From assembly GCF_902506415.1 (NCBI RefSeq), contig NZ_LR733275.1, forward strand, positions 4,874,176 to 4,938,175: a stretch of DNA of 64,000 nucleotides, in the 5' to 3' direction. The DNA is from Massilia sp. 9I (GTDB lineage Bacteria > Pseudomonadota > Gammaproteobacteria > Burkholderiales > Burkholderiaceae_D). A program made the translations under genes and the position numbers. Below the pieces are notes generated by a model. That model was given only the letters and a program-made list of their open reading frames with translations. It made no database searches and was not told the DNA's origin. Below are positions 56,236 to 63,247 of this stretch, in pieces. Every line of letters starts with the position of its first letter. The stretch's first letter is position 1.

Positions 56236-56812
56236 TCAGGACAGTGAACAGTTCCCCGTCACCGCCGCCTTGTCCGCGAACTCCACGACAAAGTCGCCGT
56301 CTTGTCCGGCGCGCAGCGTGAGGCTGCTTCCCAACGCGACCGGCGCCCGGAATCGGCATTCGATGCGCGTGACATGCCGGTCCCGGTCGCGTTCGATAGC
56401 GGCGCAGCTTGCAGCCAGCGTGTGCATGCCATGGATGATCGGGGCGCGCATGCCCATGAGGCGCGCGCTCCAGCCAAACAGGTGGATCGGGTTCCAGTCG
56501 CAGGACAGCCGCGCGTAGCGGCGGCCAGCCGCAGTATCCAGAACCCACCGGGCGATCGGGATGCCGATGGAAGGGATCTCTGGCTGGGCTGGTTTCGCAC
56601 TGCTGCGCGCACCTCTGCGGATCAGGTAAGTGCTGGCGCAGCGGAAGACCGGCATCCCGTCCGCAGTTCCGGTTGTCTCCAGCTCACAGCGCAGGGCGCC
56701 GCTGGAGGCGGGCGGAAGCAGGCGCAGCACGGTGCGAATCAGTAGTGGCTGGCCCGACGCGACGTGTCCGTGTTCTTCCAGCGCGTTATCCATGTGAACC
56801 ATCCCGGCCAAG
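56236..56812 (-). pseudogene. MaoC-type acyl dehydratase, 5' part lost at an island junction
   Basis: The C-terminal ~190 residues of a MaoC/hydratase-like protein: VHMDNALEEHGHVASGQPLL, the DWNPIHLFGWSARLMG and PIIHGMHTLA signature with the catalytic Asp/His, and a closing VEFRAPV-like strand. Family members are about 280 residues, so roughly the first 85-90 are missing. The reading frame stays open to 56976 but the added residues are Ser/Arg-rich and unlike the family. The break is at about 56805-56815, where the integrase remnant begins on the other strand. The right part may lie beyond the island. Confidence 0.78.
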
Positions 56813-57646
56813 CTCACGCGTTCGCAGGCTTTCGACCTGTTGCAAGGAATGATCGAAACGCCTGTAGTGGCATCGAACCTGCGCCGTAAGCTTGGTGCCG
56901 CATCGGACCACGCGCTAGATGCCGGGCGCCTCAACGAGAACGTGCCGAGCTGGTGGCGGCTGATCATGCGCGGCAAGCTACGTAGCGAGGGGCGCGTGCG
57001 TCAGGGCGAGCGAGTCGGAGCGGGGAAGCGCGTGTTGAGCGAGGCCGAGCTGGGCCAGGTGATCCGCGGGCTTCCGAACTTCTCGCGCATGGTGAACGAC
57101 GCGTTGACCCTCTACCTTTGGACGCTGCTGCGCGGCGGCGAGATCACCTCGATGCATTCTAAAGATATTGCAGAAGAGAAGGACGGGCTCTGGTGGACGA
57201 TCCCGAAGGCCGAGACAAAGAATCGACAGCGTGAACGTGCGGTGGATCACCGCGTGCCACTTGTGGGGCGGGCTGAGGCCATCGTGCGCAGGCGCCTGGA
57301 AGTAGCGGGCGCAGGTTACTTGTTCCCTTCGAGCGGAAAGAGTCCCCATGTTGAGTAGAAGACGATCGGGGTGGTCGTGTGGACGCACATGCCTTACTCG
57401 GCCGCGCGTCCAGAGCAGCATCGACCGCGGCTCCCTGTCGAATATTGGACTCCACACGACTTACGCCGGCCTTGTCGTACTTTGCTTGCTGTGATGGGGT
57501 GCCCCGATCCTATAGGTGAGGCTCTGATTGGCCACATACCGCCAGACACGGGAACGAATGTATACAATCGTCATCGTTACGACGAGGAAGGCCGCGAGTG
57601 GCCAGTGCTTCTCAGCGAAAGACTCGAACATTTGGCTACGATCTAA
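56805..57646 (+). pseudogene. Tyrosine integrase, N-terminally truncated with an in-frame stop
   Basis: Catalytic domain of a phage/island tyrosine recombinase. R is in WTLLRGGEITS, the HxxR box is HDLRR, and the nucleophile Tyr is in NVYNRHRYDEE. A TAG at 57356-57358 (after SGKSPHVE) splits it, in the same frame as the C-terminal half (57371-57646); relatives read Gln (CAG) here. The N-terminal SAM-like arm and core-binding domain are missing because the frame starts inside the gene at the junction. It therefore cannot be active unless complemented. Its closest relatives are P4-like integrases of betaproteobacterial islands. Confidence 0.85.
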
Positions 57647-57718
57647 GCTGTAAAGTTGCTTTCCTATATCTGGCCGCTAGCATGCTATCATTCCCGTTTC
57701 CTCGAATTTCACTTGGCT

Positions 57719-58372
57719 ATGGCAAAAAATAGAGTCAACACTGCGCAAGTTCAAAAGGCCCCGCCATCTAAGCTGCTGATGGGCTTGACGTCTCAAGCTA
57801 CGCCGTCGCGTTCGGAAGGGGCTGCGGTGGACGGCATGGAGGTCGAGAGATATCCAGACGGCTCAGTGCGCTACGCCGTCAACTTGAACAACGCACCTGT
57901 GCCTCAAAGAAGGTATGTTGCCGATATTGCCACAGTTGATTACAATGGTTTCGAAGTTAACATTGTGTTCGCCCAAACTAAGATTTTCGGGCAAGGTCTT
58001 GAGTCGGCACTGTCAATCAAGATCAACTTGAATGCTTTTAATGACATAGTTCGGGCTTTGTATGTGAATGTACAATCGGAACTGGAGCGTGCTAGGCAGC
58101 TGATTAAGCTCAAGGATGAACAGCTTGTCCAGGTGAATGCTGAGCCAGCACACTCGGCTAAATTGATTGCGAACGTTGCGAACTTTGCATTATCTGGGCA
58201 TGAGACGTGCATAGATTTTTATCACGTTAATGCTTATGCTAACGCTAAGCTGGCTACCTCCAGTAAGCTTGACATTGAGGCTGTTGTGCGCGTGGACCTA
58301 AGGACTTCCCTGTTTGCGCCGTTTAGCGTAGAACTGGGCAAGATTGCAGAGCGTATTGCTGCTGGCGAATAA
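57719..58372 (+). CDS. First gene of the Fic operon, two DUF3467-like halves
   Basis: A 217-residue protein without signal peptide. Two stretches look alike: about 73-130 (RRYVADIATVDYNGFEVNIV ... IKINLNAFNDIVRALY) and about 145-210 (KLIANVANFALSGHETCIDF ... SKLDIEAVVRVDLRTS). Both recall the DUF3467 pattern, in which an aromatic strand of the form YAN-x-V-x-V-x-x-S-x-x-E is followed by I-x-x-N-x-x-x-A-x-x-L. The resemblance is weak. It is the first of three close genes ending in Fic (10- and 11-base gaps), with AT-richer codons than the chromosome. The start is chosen at the ATG at 57719; an upstream in-frame codon is less likely. Confidence 0.72.
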   Translation: MAKNRVNTAQVQKAPPSKLLMGLTSQATPSRSEGAAVDGMEVERYPDGSVRYAVNLNNAPVPQRRYVADIATVDYNGFEVNIVFAQTKIFGQGLESALSIKINLNAFNDIVRALYVNVQSELERARQLIKLKDEQLVQVNAEPAHSAKLIANVANFALSGHETCIDFYHVNAYANAKLATSSKLDIEAVVRVDLRTSLFAPFSVELGKIAERIAAGE

Positions 58373-58382
58373 AGGCTGAATA

Positions 58383-58832
58383 ATGAATAACTTTCACGCT
58401 TTCGACGATTTTCGAGTCTCGGCATGGCTGAGCGAAGGTCTAATAAATGCCGCAAATGATGTAGTTCAAGTTGTTAAGTCAACTGCTGCTCGAGCGGGTG
58501 CTATGGCGGTGTTCGCTGTTTCAGCTGCAGCAGCGACTGTCAGCGTAGGACCAAGTTCGACAGCCGACAAACATGTCGCTTTTGTCCATTCGATACCTGC
58601 GGATGTCTCTGTACAACACAGTTCCCGAACGATCCTGCCTGCGATGGACAGTGATTTGGTACGGCTTCGGGCTGAGATCAATGACAGTATTCGAAATCGA
58701 CACCTTACTCAAGAAGGACAATTTGACGCGTCGACCATTGCAAAGGCCGACCAAGCGCTTGAGCGTATCAATGCAAACTTGCCTTCCTTCTCTAGCGAAT
58801 GGCTTGAGCAGATTTCTTCTGGAAAGGCATAA
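58383..58832 (+). CDS. Second gene of the Fic operon, possible one-helix membrane protein
   Basis: A 149-residue protein. Residues 38-55 (RAGAMAVFAVSAAAATVSV) are hydrophobic and Ala-rich, a possible transmembrane or amphipathic helix. The C-terminal half is helical and acidic (DSDLVRLRAEINDSIRNRHL). No family is recognised. It lies between the DUF3467-like gene and Fic with gaps of 10 and 11 bases. Its size and place suggest an antitoxin-like or anchoring partner of Fic (inference). Confidence 0.65.
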   Translation: MNNFHAFDDFRVSAWLSEGLINAANDVVQVVKSTAARAGAMAVFAVSAAAATVSVGPSSTADKHVAFVHSIPADVSVQHSSRTILPAMDSDLVRLRAEINDSIRNRHLTQEGQFDASTIAKADQALERINANLPSFSSEWLEQISSGKA

Positions 58833-58843
58833 CGTAGTCGCCG

Positions 58844-59473
58844 ATGAAAGATGGGATCGACGTAAAGTGTTCGGAGTGGGAGTACGAGGACCATCCTGAG
58901 GCGGAGCGTGTTACCGAAAGGTGTCGCCGTCTGGTGTTGATGCTTAAAGGTCGACCACGGATTTTCAACGGGTATTCAACGTTGAGAGCTCATCGCTACA
59001 TGTTCCATGGGGTCACCCCTGAAAATTGCGGCTACTTTGCAGGTAATTACCGAGGTTCTAACTTCCCCTGTCTCAAAGAGTACCGCGTTATTGCCGGCAA
59101 TGATAGTCGCGTTGGTACACCGCCTAAGGATGTCAAGTTCGAGATGAGTCTGTTTGAAGCTCACCTTGGTTTTGCTGTCAAGACGTTCGCTCAGGATTTG
59201 CAAAAAGCCGGTAAATTTGATCGTAAACTTCTCCTCTCGTTGGCAGAGCTCCTGGCGAAGTACCTAGTGTACTATTTTACGATTCATCCCTACGCTAACG
59301 GGAACGGGCATACCGGTCGTTTGATAGTGTTGGTCATCCTGAAGCGTTTTCAGCTGGACCCTCAGTCATGGCCTTTGGATGATCGGCCAAACTACAGTGC
59401 TGCAATCGTTGCCCACAGAGACGGAAATCCTACCCCATTGAGGGATTTCATCTTGGACAGGATCCTGAATTAG
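58844..59473 (+). CDS. Fic/DOC family protein (AMP- or nucleotidyl-transferase-like)
   Basis: A 209-residue Fic-fold protein. The N-terminal helix pair has HRYMFHGVTPENCGYFAGNY, which matches the fold's H-R-x-L-F...W-A-G pattern. The active-site loop is HPYANGNGHTGR at 148-159: catalytic His148, the GNG core and Arg159 are kept, while the usual acidic residue is Asn152 and the first Arg is His156. Fic enzymes attach AMP or other nucleotides to hydroxyls of target proteins and are often held inactive by an antitoxin or by an inhibitory helix; no S/TxxxE(G/N) helix is visible here, so a partner gene is expected. The two preceding genes are the likely regulators. Confidence 0.88.
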   Translation: MKDGIDVKCSEWEYEDHPEAERVTERCRRLVLMLKGRPRIFNGYSTLRAHRYMFHGVTPENCGYFAGNYRGSNFPCLKEYRVIAGNDSRVGTPPKDVKFEMSLFEAHLGFAVKTFAQDLQKAGKFDRKLLLSLAELLAKYLVYYFTIHPYANGNGHTGRLIVLVILKRFQLDPQSWPLDDRPNYSAAIVAHRDGNPTPLRDFILDRILN

Positions 59474-59648
59474 CAGGTTGGCGTCTAGTGCCACGGCTAG
59501 TGTTAGCCGGCGGCGCTAGATTTGATACCGGCCGTTGCTCTGTCCAATGTTCCACCTCCCTCACTAGCCATGCTACCCGTCGCCCAGATAACTGGCGAGG
59601 TTTTGGGAACTCTCCTTCTCTTATTAGGCGCTGAATGATCCCGATCAA
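59448..59648 (-). pseudogene. AlpA-type regulator remnant
   Basis: The minus-strand peptide IQRLIREGEFPKPRQLSGRR then VAWLVREVEHWTEQ is the C-terminal recognition part of AlpA (prophage CP4-57) excision regulators, which normally begin with a L-x-E-V-x-x-x-T-G-L-S helix. That N-terminal part is absent. The remnant lies right after brnA, and its 5' end overlaps the brnA stop region by a few bases. Loss of AlpA and of the integrase fits a non-mobile island. Confidence 0.7.
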
Positions 59649-59950
59649 CTCTCAGCGCCCTCGGCCAGCATGCCGTGCTGCCCCGCCCATTCGACTAGGG
59701 CGTCGTTCATCCTAGTTTGCCACCCGTCTCCCGTCGCCTTGAAAGCGTCGAGCACGCGGCTATCCACCCGGATGCTGATCGGCTGCTTGGGCGCATCAGT
59801 CTTCGGCCGACCGCGCGAGCGCTTAGGCTTCACGGCCGTCCATTCCTCATCCGTGTACGGCCTCGCATCGGGGTCCTCCATTGCGGCCCTAGTGATCGTC
59901 GAGTCCTCTTCGAGCGTAGGGACTTCCGTCCCCGGTTTAAGCTTCGGCAT
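59645..59950 (-). CDS. brnA: BrnA antitoxin
   Basis: A 101-residue antitoxin. The N-terminal region TLEEDSTITRAAMEDPDARPYTDEEWT is the toxin-binding part, and the C-terminal region has the ribbon-helix-helix-like PISIRVDSRVLDAFKATG and WQTRMNDALVEWA. BrnA represses its own operon and neutralises BrnT. It starts at the ATG at 59950 and overlaps brnT by 14 bases. A pair of palindromes lies upstream of brnT. Confidence 0.92.
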   Translation of the reverse strand: MPKLKPGTEVPTLEEDSTITRAAMEDPDARPYTDEEWTAVKPKRSRGRPKTDAPKQPISIRVDSRVLDAFKATGDGWQTRMNDALVEWAGQHGMLAEGAES

Positions 59951-60203
59951 ATCGTTTGATCTCCCTGTTGTTTGCCTTGCGCAGGCTAATGATTCGGCGG
60001 ACGTTCTCGCGATCGACATACACCACGTAGAACAGGCGCAGGCCGATGTATCCGATGGCGCACATGCGCTGCTCGCCGTAGTTCTCGCGCTCGTCGGACC
60101 AAACAAGAGCATCGTCCCATTCGATACCAGCTGCTGCTGCCAGCGAGACGCCGTGCTTCTCGGTATTAGTCTGGTCCTTGGCGGTGTCGAATTGGATGTC
60201 CAT
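59937..60203 (-). CDS. brnT: BrnT toxin (ribonuclease)
   Basis: An 88-residue RelE-fold ribonuclease of the BrnT family. It has the usual FDTAKDQTNTEKHGVSLAAA motif, WDDALVWSDERENYGE and a closing IISLRKANNREIKRY. Toxins of this type stop translation by cleaving mRNA. The start is the ATG at 60203; an upstream in-frame codon would add a Cys-rich stretch not found in BrnT. The pair is complete, so the toxin-antitoxin system is probably functional. Confidence 0.92.
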   Translation of the reverse strand: MDIQFDTAKDQTNTEKHGVSLAAAAGIEWDDALVWSDERENYGEQRMCAIGYIGLRLFYVVYVDRENVRRIISLRKANNREIKRYAEA

Positions 60204-60210
60204 GTAATTA

Positions 60211-60257
60211 CTGTATATACAGCAAATGCAAAATGCAAGCATTATTTGTATATACGG
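60211..60257 (-). promoter_or_regulatory. Two TGTATATAC palindromic sites upstream of brnT-brnA
   Basis: Site 1, CTGTATATACAG (60211-60222), is a perfect 12-base palindrome. Site 2, TGTATATACGG (60247-60257), shares nine bases with it; the TGTATATAC starts are 35 bases apart. They lie 8 and 44 bases from the brnT start and are the best candidates for BrnA operators. Confidence 0.65.
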
Positions 60258-60286
60258 TAAATTAATTCCGCTGCTATACTTGGCAC

Positions 60287-60538
60287 ATGCGATTCAAGAC
60301 GCCCCTAACGCGCGCCGACCTCGAGGCTATCTAAGCGAGCAACCTCGACTCGGACGACATGCGCGCAGCGCTCTAAGAGATTGCCCGCCTGCGCTCCCTG
60401 GTGCTGTACGCAGATCAGCTGCAGCGTATGCTGGGGACCTTGCCAGGGCAACAGGGCGATCTGCTAGCGTCCCTGCGCGCCAAGCTGGCCGAGGAACCCT
60501 GCATTAAGGAATTCCCGAAGCTGACACCCGAAGCTTAG
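60287..60538 (+). pseudogene. Decayed small gene with two in-frame TAA codons
   Basis: From the ATG at 60287 the frame runs 84 codons to TAG, interrupted by TAA at 60332 and at 60374. The flanks look like a real protein: RFKTPLTRADLEAI, ASNLDSDDMRAAL and LRSLVLYADQLQRMLGTLPG, with high third-position GC. I do not recognise the family. The other parts of the gap between brnT and the lipoprotein gene (60204-60733) hold only the two brnA sites and one hairpin repeat. Confidence 0.5.
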
Positions 60539-60600
60539 TTTGCAGATTGCTCTCTTCATTGTGGGTCGAGCGTCAACCTCGTACACTGAGCTATTCCAAT

Positions 60601-60627
60601 GTCTGCTACCGGCCAAAAGCGGTCGTT
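60601..60627. repeat. Island hairpin repeat, copy 1
   Basis: GTCTGC-N12-GCGGTC, a weaker stem with one mismatch and one G-T pair. The loop contains GGCCAAAA. Confidence 0.6.
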
Positions 60628-60733
60628 CGAATGCTCAACGTATGAGGAAGCTGTTCAACCGTGCTACGCAACAGCACGTCGCCTTACTGCGGCGAGGCAA
60701 TGCTGCACGCATCCATGCTGTCTGTGCATGGGC

Positions 60734-61270
60734 TCACTTTGGACACTCCCGTTGGAACCAGAGCTGCGTCTGAGTCCAATGCCAAGGCTCTATGGCACCG
60801 TGTTTTTCGAAATACCAGGACGATCCACGTCGCACGAAGACATATGAATCGGTGTACCGCGCCCTCGTCACATCCGCCCATTCGACCAGGAAGCGCAGCC
60901 GATCGCTTCCCTCGCTCTCCCAGCAGTACACCAGCATGCCGACATAGCGGCCCGGCCCCATGGATCTGGCCGGCGGCAGGCGCAGTAGAGGGCGCGATTC
61001 TTCGAGCACAGGCCGGACGTCTGCGACTGCTCCCTTGAACGGATGACTGACGTCAAGCAGGAACCGGACAATTGCATTGCTGGCGCTTTCGATAGTCGGC
61101 AGGAGCGGTCGTTCTCGCTCACGCACGTAGAAACGTTGCTTGACAGCGACTGCCAGTGGCAAGGGTCGATATATGCTCTGCTCGATCACCGGATATGCAG
61201 CGATGCTGGTGCAGGCTGGTAGCGAGAGGATGGCGATGATAATTGCGAGCGTCGTAAGAAGCGATTTCAT
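60734..61270 (-). CDS. Lipoprotein of unknown function
   Basis: A 178-residue lipoprotein with signal MKSLLTTLAIIIAILSLPAC; the lipobox is LSLPAC and Cys20 is the lipidation site. The body has VKQRFYVRERERPLLPTIES and later aromatic-rich segments (SSWYFEKHGAIEPWHWTQTQ). I do not recognise it. It is flanked by a decayed gene and hairpin repeats, without an operon partner. Confidence 0.72.
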   Translation of the reverse strand: MKSLLTTLAIIIAILSLPACTSIAAYPVIEQSIYRPLPLAVAVKQRFYVRERERPLLPTIESASNAIVRFLLDVSHPFKGAVADVRPVLEESRPLLRLPPARSMGPGRYVGMLVYCWESEGSDRLRFLVEWADVTRARYTDSYVFVRRGSSWYFEKHGAIEPWHWTQTQLWFQRECPK

Positions 61271-61421
61271 TGGCTATCGCAGCAGGAGTGATAGGCCATA
61301 ATAACGTCGGACATATGTCGTCAGGCAGCGTTCTGGCGGGTAGCTCAGAATGCTCTCCTAGGGAGCGTCAACTGCGACTTCAGGATAGGGGGACTACTGA
61401 AGGTTGCCTTGAGTCCTACAA

Positions 61422-61447
61422 CGTCCGCTCTGTGTCGAAGCGGACGC
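61422..61447. repeat. Island hairpin repeat, copy 2
   Basis: GTCCGC-N11-GCGGAC, a perfect six-base stem, starting at 61423; the loop contains GTCGAA. Confidence 0.6.
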
Positions 61448-61455
61448 TACAATAG

Positions 61456-61482
61456 GTCTGCAATCGGCCAAGAGCAGACGTT
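61456..61482. repeat. Island hairpin repeat, copy 3
   Basis: GTCTGC-N12-GCAGAC, a perfect six-base stem; the loop contains GGCCAAGA. It lies 8 bases after copy 2. Confidence 0.65.
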
Positions 61483-61516
61483 GGCGAGGCAGTACGTCAC
61501 AACATGAAGGGAAAAG

Positions 61517-62029
61517 ATGCTGGAACTGAATAGTCCACGATGGAATGACCTGAGCGATGCGTACGGCAGCGCTGGAACGATTCCTGAGCTTCTTCGGCAG
61601 CTATCGACTTTTCCCAGTGATGATGGCAGTTCCGAGCCGTGGTCCGGTCTATGGAGCGCCCTTGCTCACCAAGGCGATGTGTACTCTGCTTCGTTCGCAG
61701 CGGTTCCACACGTGATCGCGGCAATCGTTAGTTCCCCAGAACGTGTGTCCGATGTGTATTTCCACTTCCCGGCATGGGTCGAAATCTGTCGACACAAGAA
61801 TGGCGTCGATGTTCCCGATGAGCTGGCGGCAGATTATTTCGATTCACTAAGCCGCATCCCTGCTTTGGTTCCAAGACTCGCAGGAACGCAATGGAGCACT
61901 GGTTTTACGGCATGTGCCTTGTCTGCTACCGCCGCCGCCAAAGGACAACACGAGCTTGCAGAGGCATTGCTAGAACTGACCTCATCGGATACTGTTGGCG
62001 AGTTCTTAGAGTGGTCTTACGACCGCTAG
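61517..62029 (+). CDS. Conserved protein resembling polymorphic-toxin immunity proteins
   Basis: A 170-residue soluble protein rich in Ser, Ala and Asp. It opens LNSPRWNDLSDAYGSAGTIP and continues LWSALAHQGDVYSASFAAVP, with an alpha-helical C-terminal half (HELAEALLELTSSDTVGEFL). Similar orphan proteins accompany polymorphic or contact-dependent toxins as immunity genes (inference from general resemblance; the name is not certain). No toxin gene is in the window. The start at 61517 follows a purine-rich stretch (AGGGAAAAG). Confidence 0.65.
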   Translation: MLELNSPRWNDLSDAYGSAGTIPELLRQLSTFPSDDGSSEPWSGLWSALAHQGDVYSASFAAVPHVIAAIVSSPERVSDVYFHFPAWVEICRHKNGVDVPDELAADYFDSLSRIPALVPRLAGTQWSTGFTACALSATAAAKGQHELAEALLELTSSDTVGEFLEWSYDR

Positions 62030-62179
62030 GGGTCGGATTCTGTCGTTTGTGACAGTCAGCGATTTTCGGGCTTGGCAACCTGCCGTGCTCGGCGCGACGG
62101 CCGCACTCGGCCAGGAGGGGACCTTGGCTAAGCCAGAAACGCCAACAACTAACAGTAGTCAACACCTCCGGGAAAACTC

Positions 62180-62572
62180 GTGAAAGCCTCAAGGTATCTA
62201 TTCTGTCTAGTCACCTTATTCCACATCCTCTTCACATCCCAGGCAGCAAATGCTGGGGAGATTCTTCCGAAAGAGATCTGCAAAGAGGTGGGCGTTCCGG
62301 TATGCGACGTAAAGGGCGTCGATGCCTTCTCTGCGGTCGACCTCAACGGCGATGGCAAGAAGGAGATCATCTTCGCCTACGACGGTGGCTCGTGCGGAGA
62401 GCAGCATTACGTCTTCATGAAACAGGACATGAAGTGGGTCCAGATTGCGAACTGGTGCGGCATGGAAGGCGGTGCTTATAAGGTGCTTCGGACGAAACAC
62501 AACGGCCACTTCGACATCGATACTTATGTCGGAAAGCTCTGCTTCAACGGGAAGACGTACTCAAAGAAGTGA
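62180..62572 (+). CDS. Small exported protein with an FG-GAP/EF-hand-like motif
   Basis: A 130-residue exported protein with signal peptide 1-25 (ends AANAG). The mature part has a single calcium-loop-like DLNGDGKKEIIFAYDGG. This is the FG-GAP/VCBS repeat motif rather than a true EF-hand. Four cysteines suggest disulphides. The start is GTG (62180) with a weak ribosome site. No operon partner. Function unknown. Confidence 0.68.
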   Translation: MKASRYLFCLVTLFHILFTSQAANAGEILPKEICKEVGVPVCDVKGVDAFSAVDLNGDGKKEIIFAYDGGSCGEQHYVFMKQDMKWVQIANWCGMEGGAYKVLRTKHNGHFDIDTYVGKLCFNGKTYSKK

Positions 62573-62661
62573 GCACCTAAGTATGCTCTGCGCGAGGAAC
62601 ACCGCATAAGGCTTTGCACTTAGAGGGAGAAGCATCTAGCGCTGACGAAAGCATGCCTGAC

Positions 62662-62688
62662 TGTCCGCAATGGGTCGAAAGCGGACCA
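62662..62688. repeat. Island hairpin repeat, copy 4
   Basis: GTCCGC-N12-GCGGAC (62663-62686), a perfect six-base stem; the loop contains GGTCGAAA. Confidence 0.65.
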
Positions 62689-62731
62689 ATCGGAATGGCG
62701 TGCAGCGGTTGGATTGGCTCCGGATCGTGCC

Positions 62732-63070
62732 TCAGTCATCGTCCAGCGCGACATATTCGATCTGCTCGAGCTTCGCCGTCACCTGGTCCAGCGACGCCTT
62801 CACCGCTTCGAAGAACGCCCGGTGCTTCTGGTCGACCACGGCGCGGCCAGGGAAGTCTGGATGCGCATGCAGCTGGATCGTCCAGTCGACCAGCTCCGCC
62901 AGCGGCGACTGCACAACTAACACCTGCTCACCCTCAGCGCCGGCCAGCACCGGCAGCACAGACTTGGACGGGTCACCGCGGTTGCTGAAGTGGTGTACCA
63001 AGGTGGGTTCCGTCTGACCGCCTGCCGGGTTGAACTCGATGTCTGGATGCTGCTGAGCCTTAATGAACAT
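62732..63070 (-). CDS. Conserved hypothetical protein
   Basis: A 112-residue protein with a mixed beta-alpha pattern: KAQQHPDIEFNPAGGQTEPT, GEQVLVVQSPLAELVDWTIQ and an amphipathic C-terminal helix ending EYVALDDD. It has the high GC typical of chromosomal genes. The family is not recognised. It is isolated on the minus strand with 177 bases to the next gene. Confidence 0.6.
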   Translation of the reverse strand: MFIKAQQHPDIEFNPAGGQTEPTLVHHFSNRGDPSKSVLPVLAGAEGEQVLVVQSPLAELVDWTIQLHAHPDFPGRAVVDQKHRAFFEAVKASLDQVTAKLEQIEYVALDDD

Positions 63071-63247
63071 GAATTAAATTGCTCCACAAACTCGACAAGC
63101 GCCGCATGGATACTGCGCTTTAGCCGGTTAAATTCTGCGGTATTGTGGAGCAAAAAAGGCTGTCAAGGCCGCATGGTTCAGCGATTCTCCATACGGCTTC
63201 CCAAGCTTAGGAGGAGGCCGCTCGAAATAACTGAGGCAATCATCTCT

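Noticed and set aside
56700..56900. A tRNA attachment site at the island junction
   Set aside because: No tRNA-like fold and no direct repeat was seen; the break lies in a protein gene.
60211..60222. CTGTATATACAG as a LexA box
   Set aside because: The spacing between CTGT and ACAG is 4 bases instead of 8, and its position at brnT suits an antitoxin operator.
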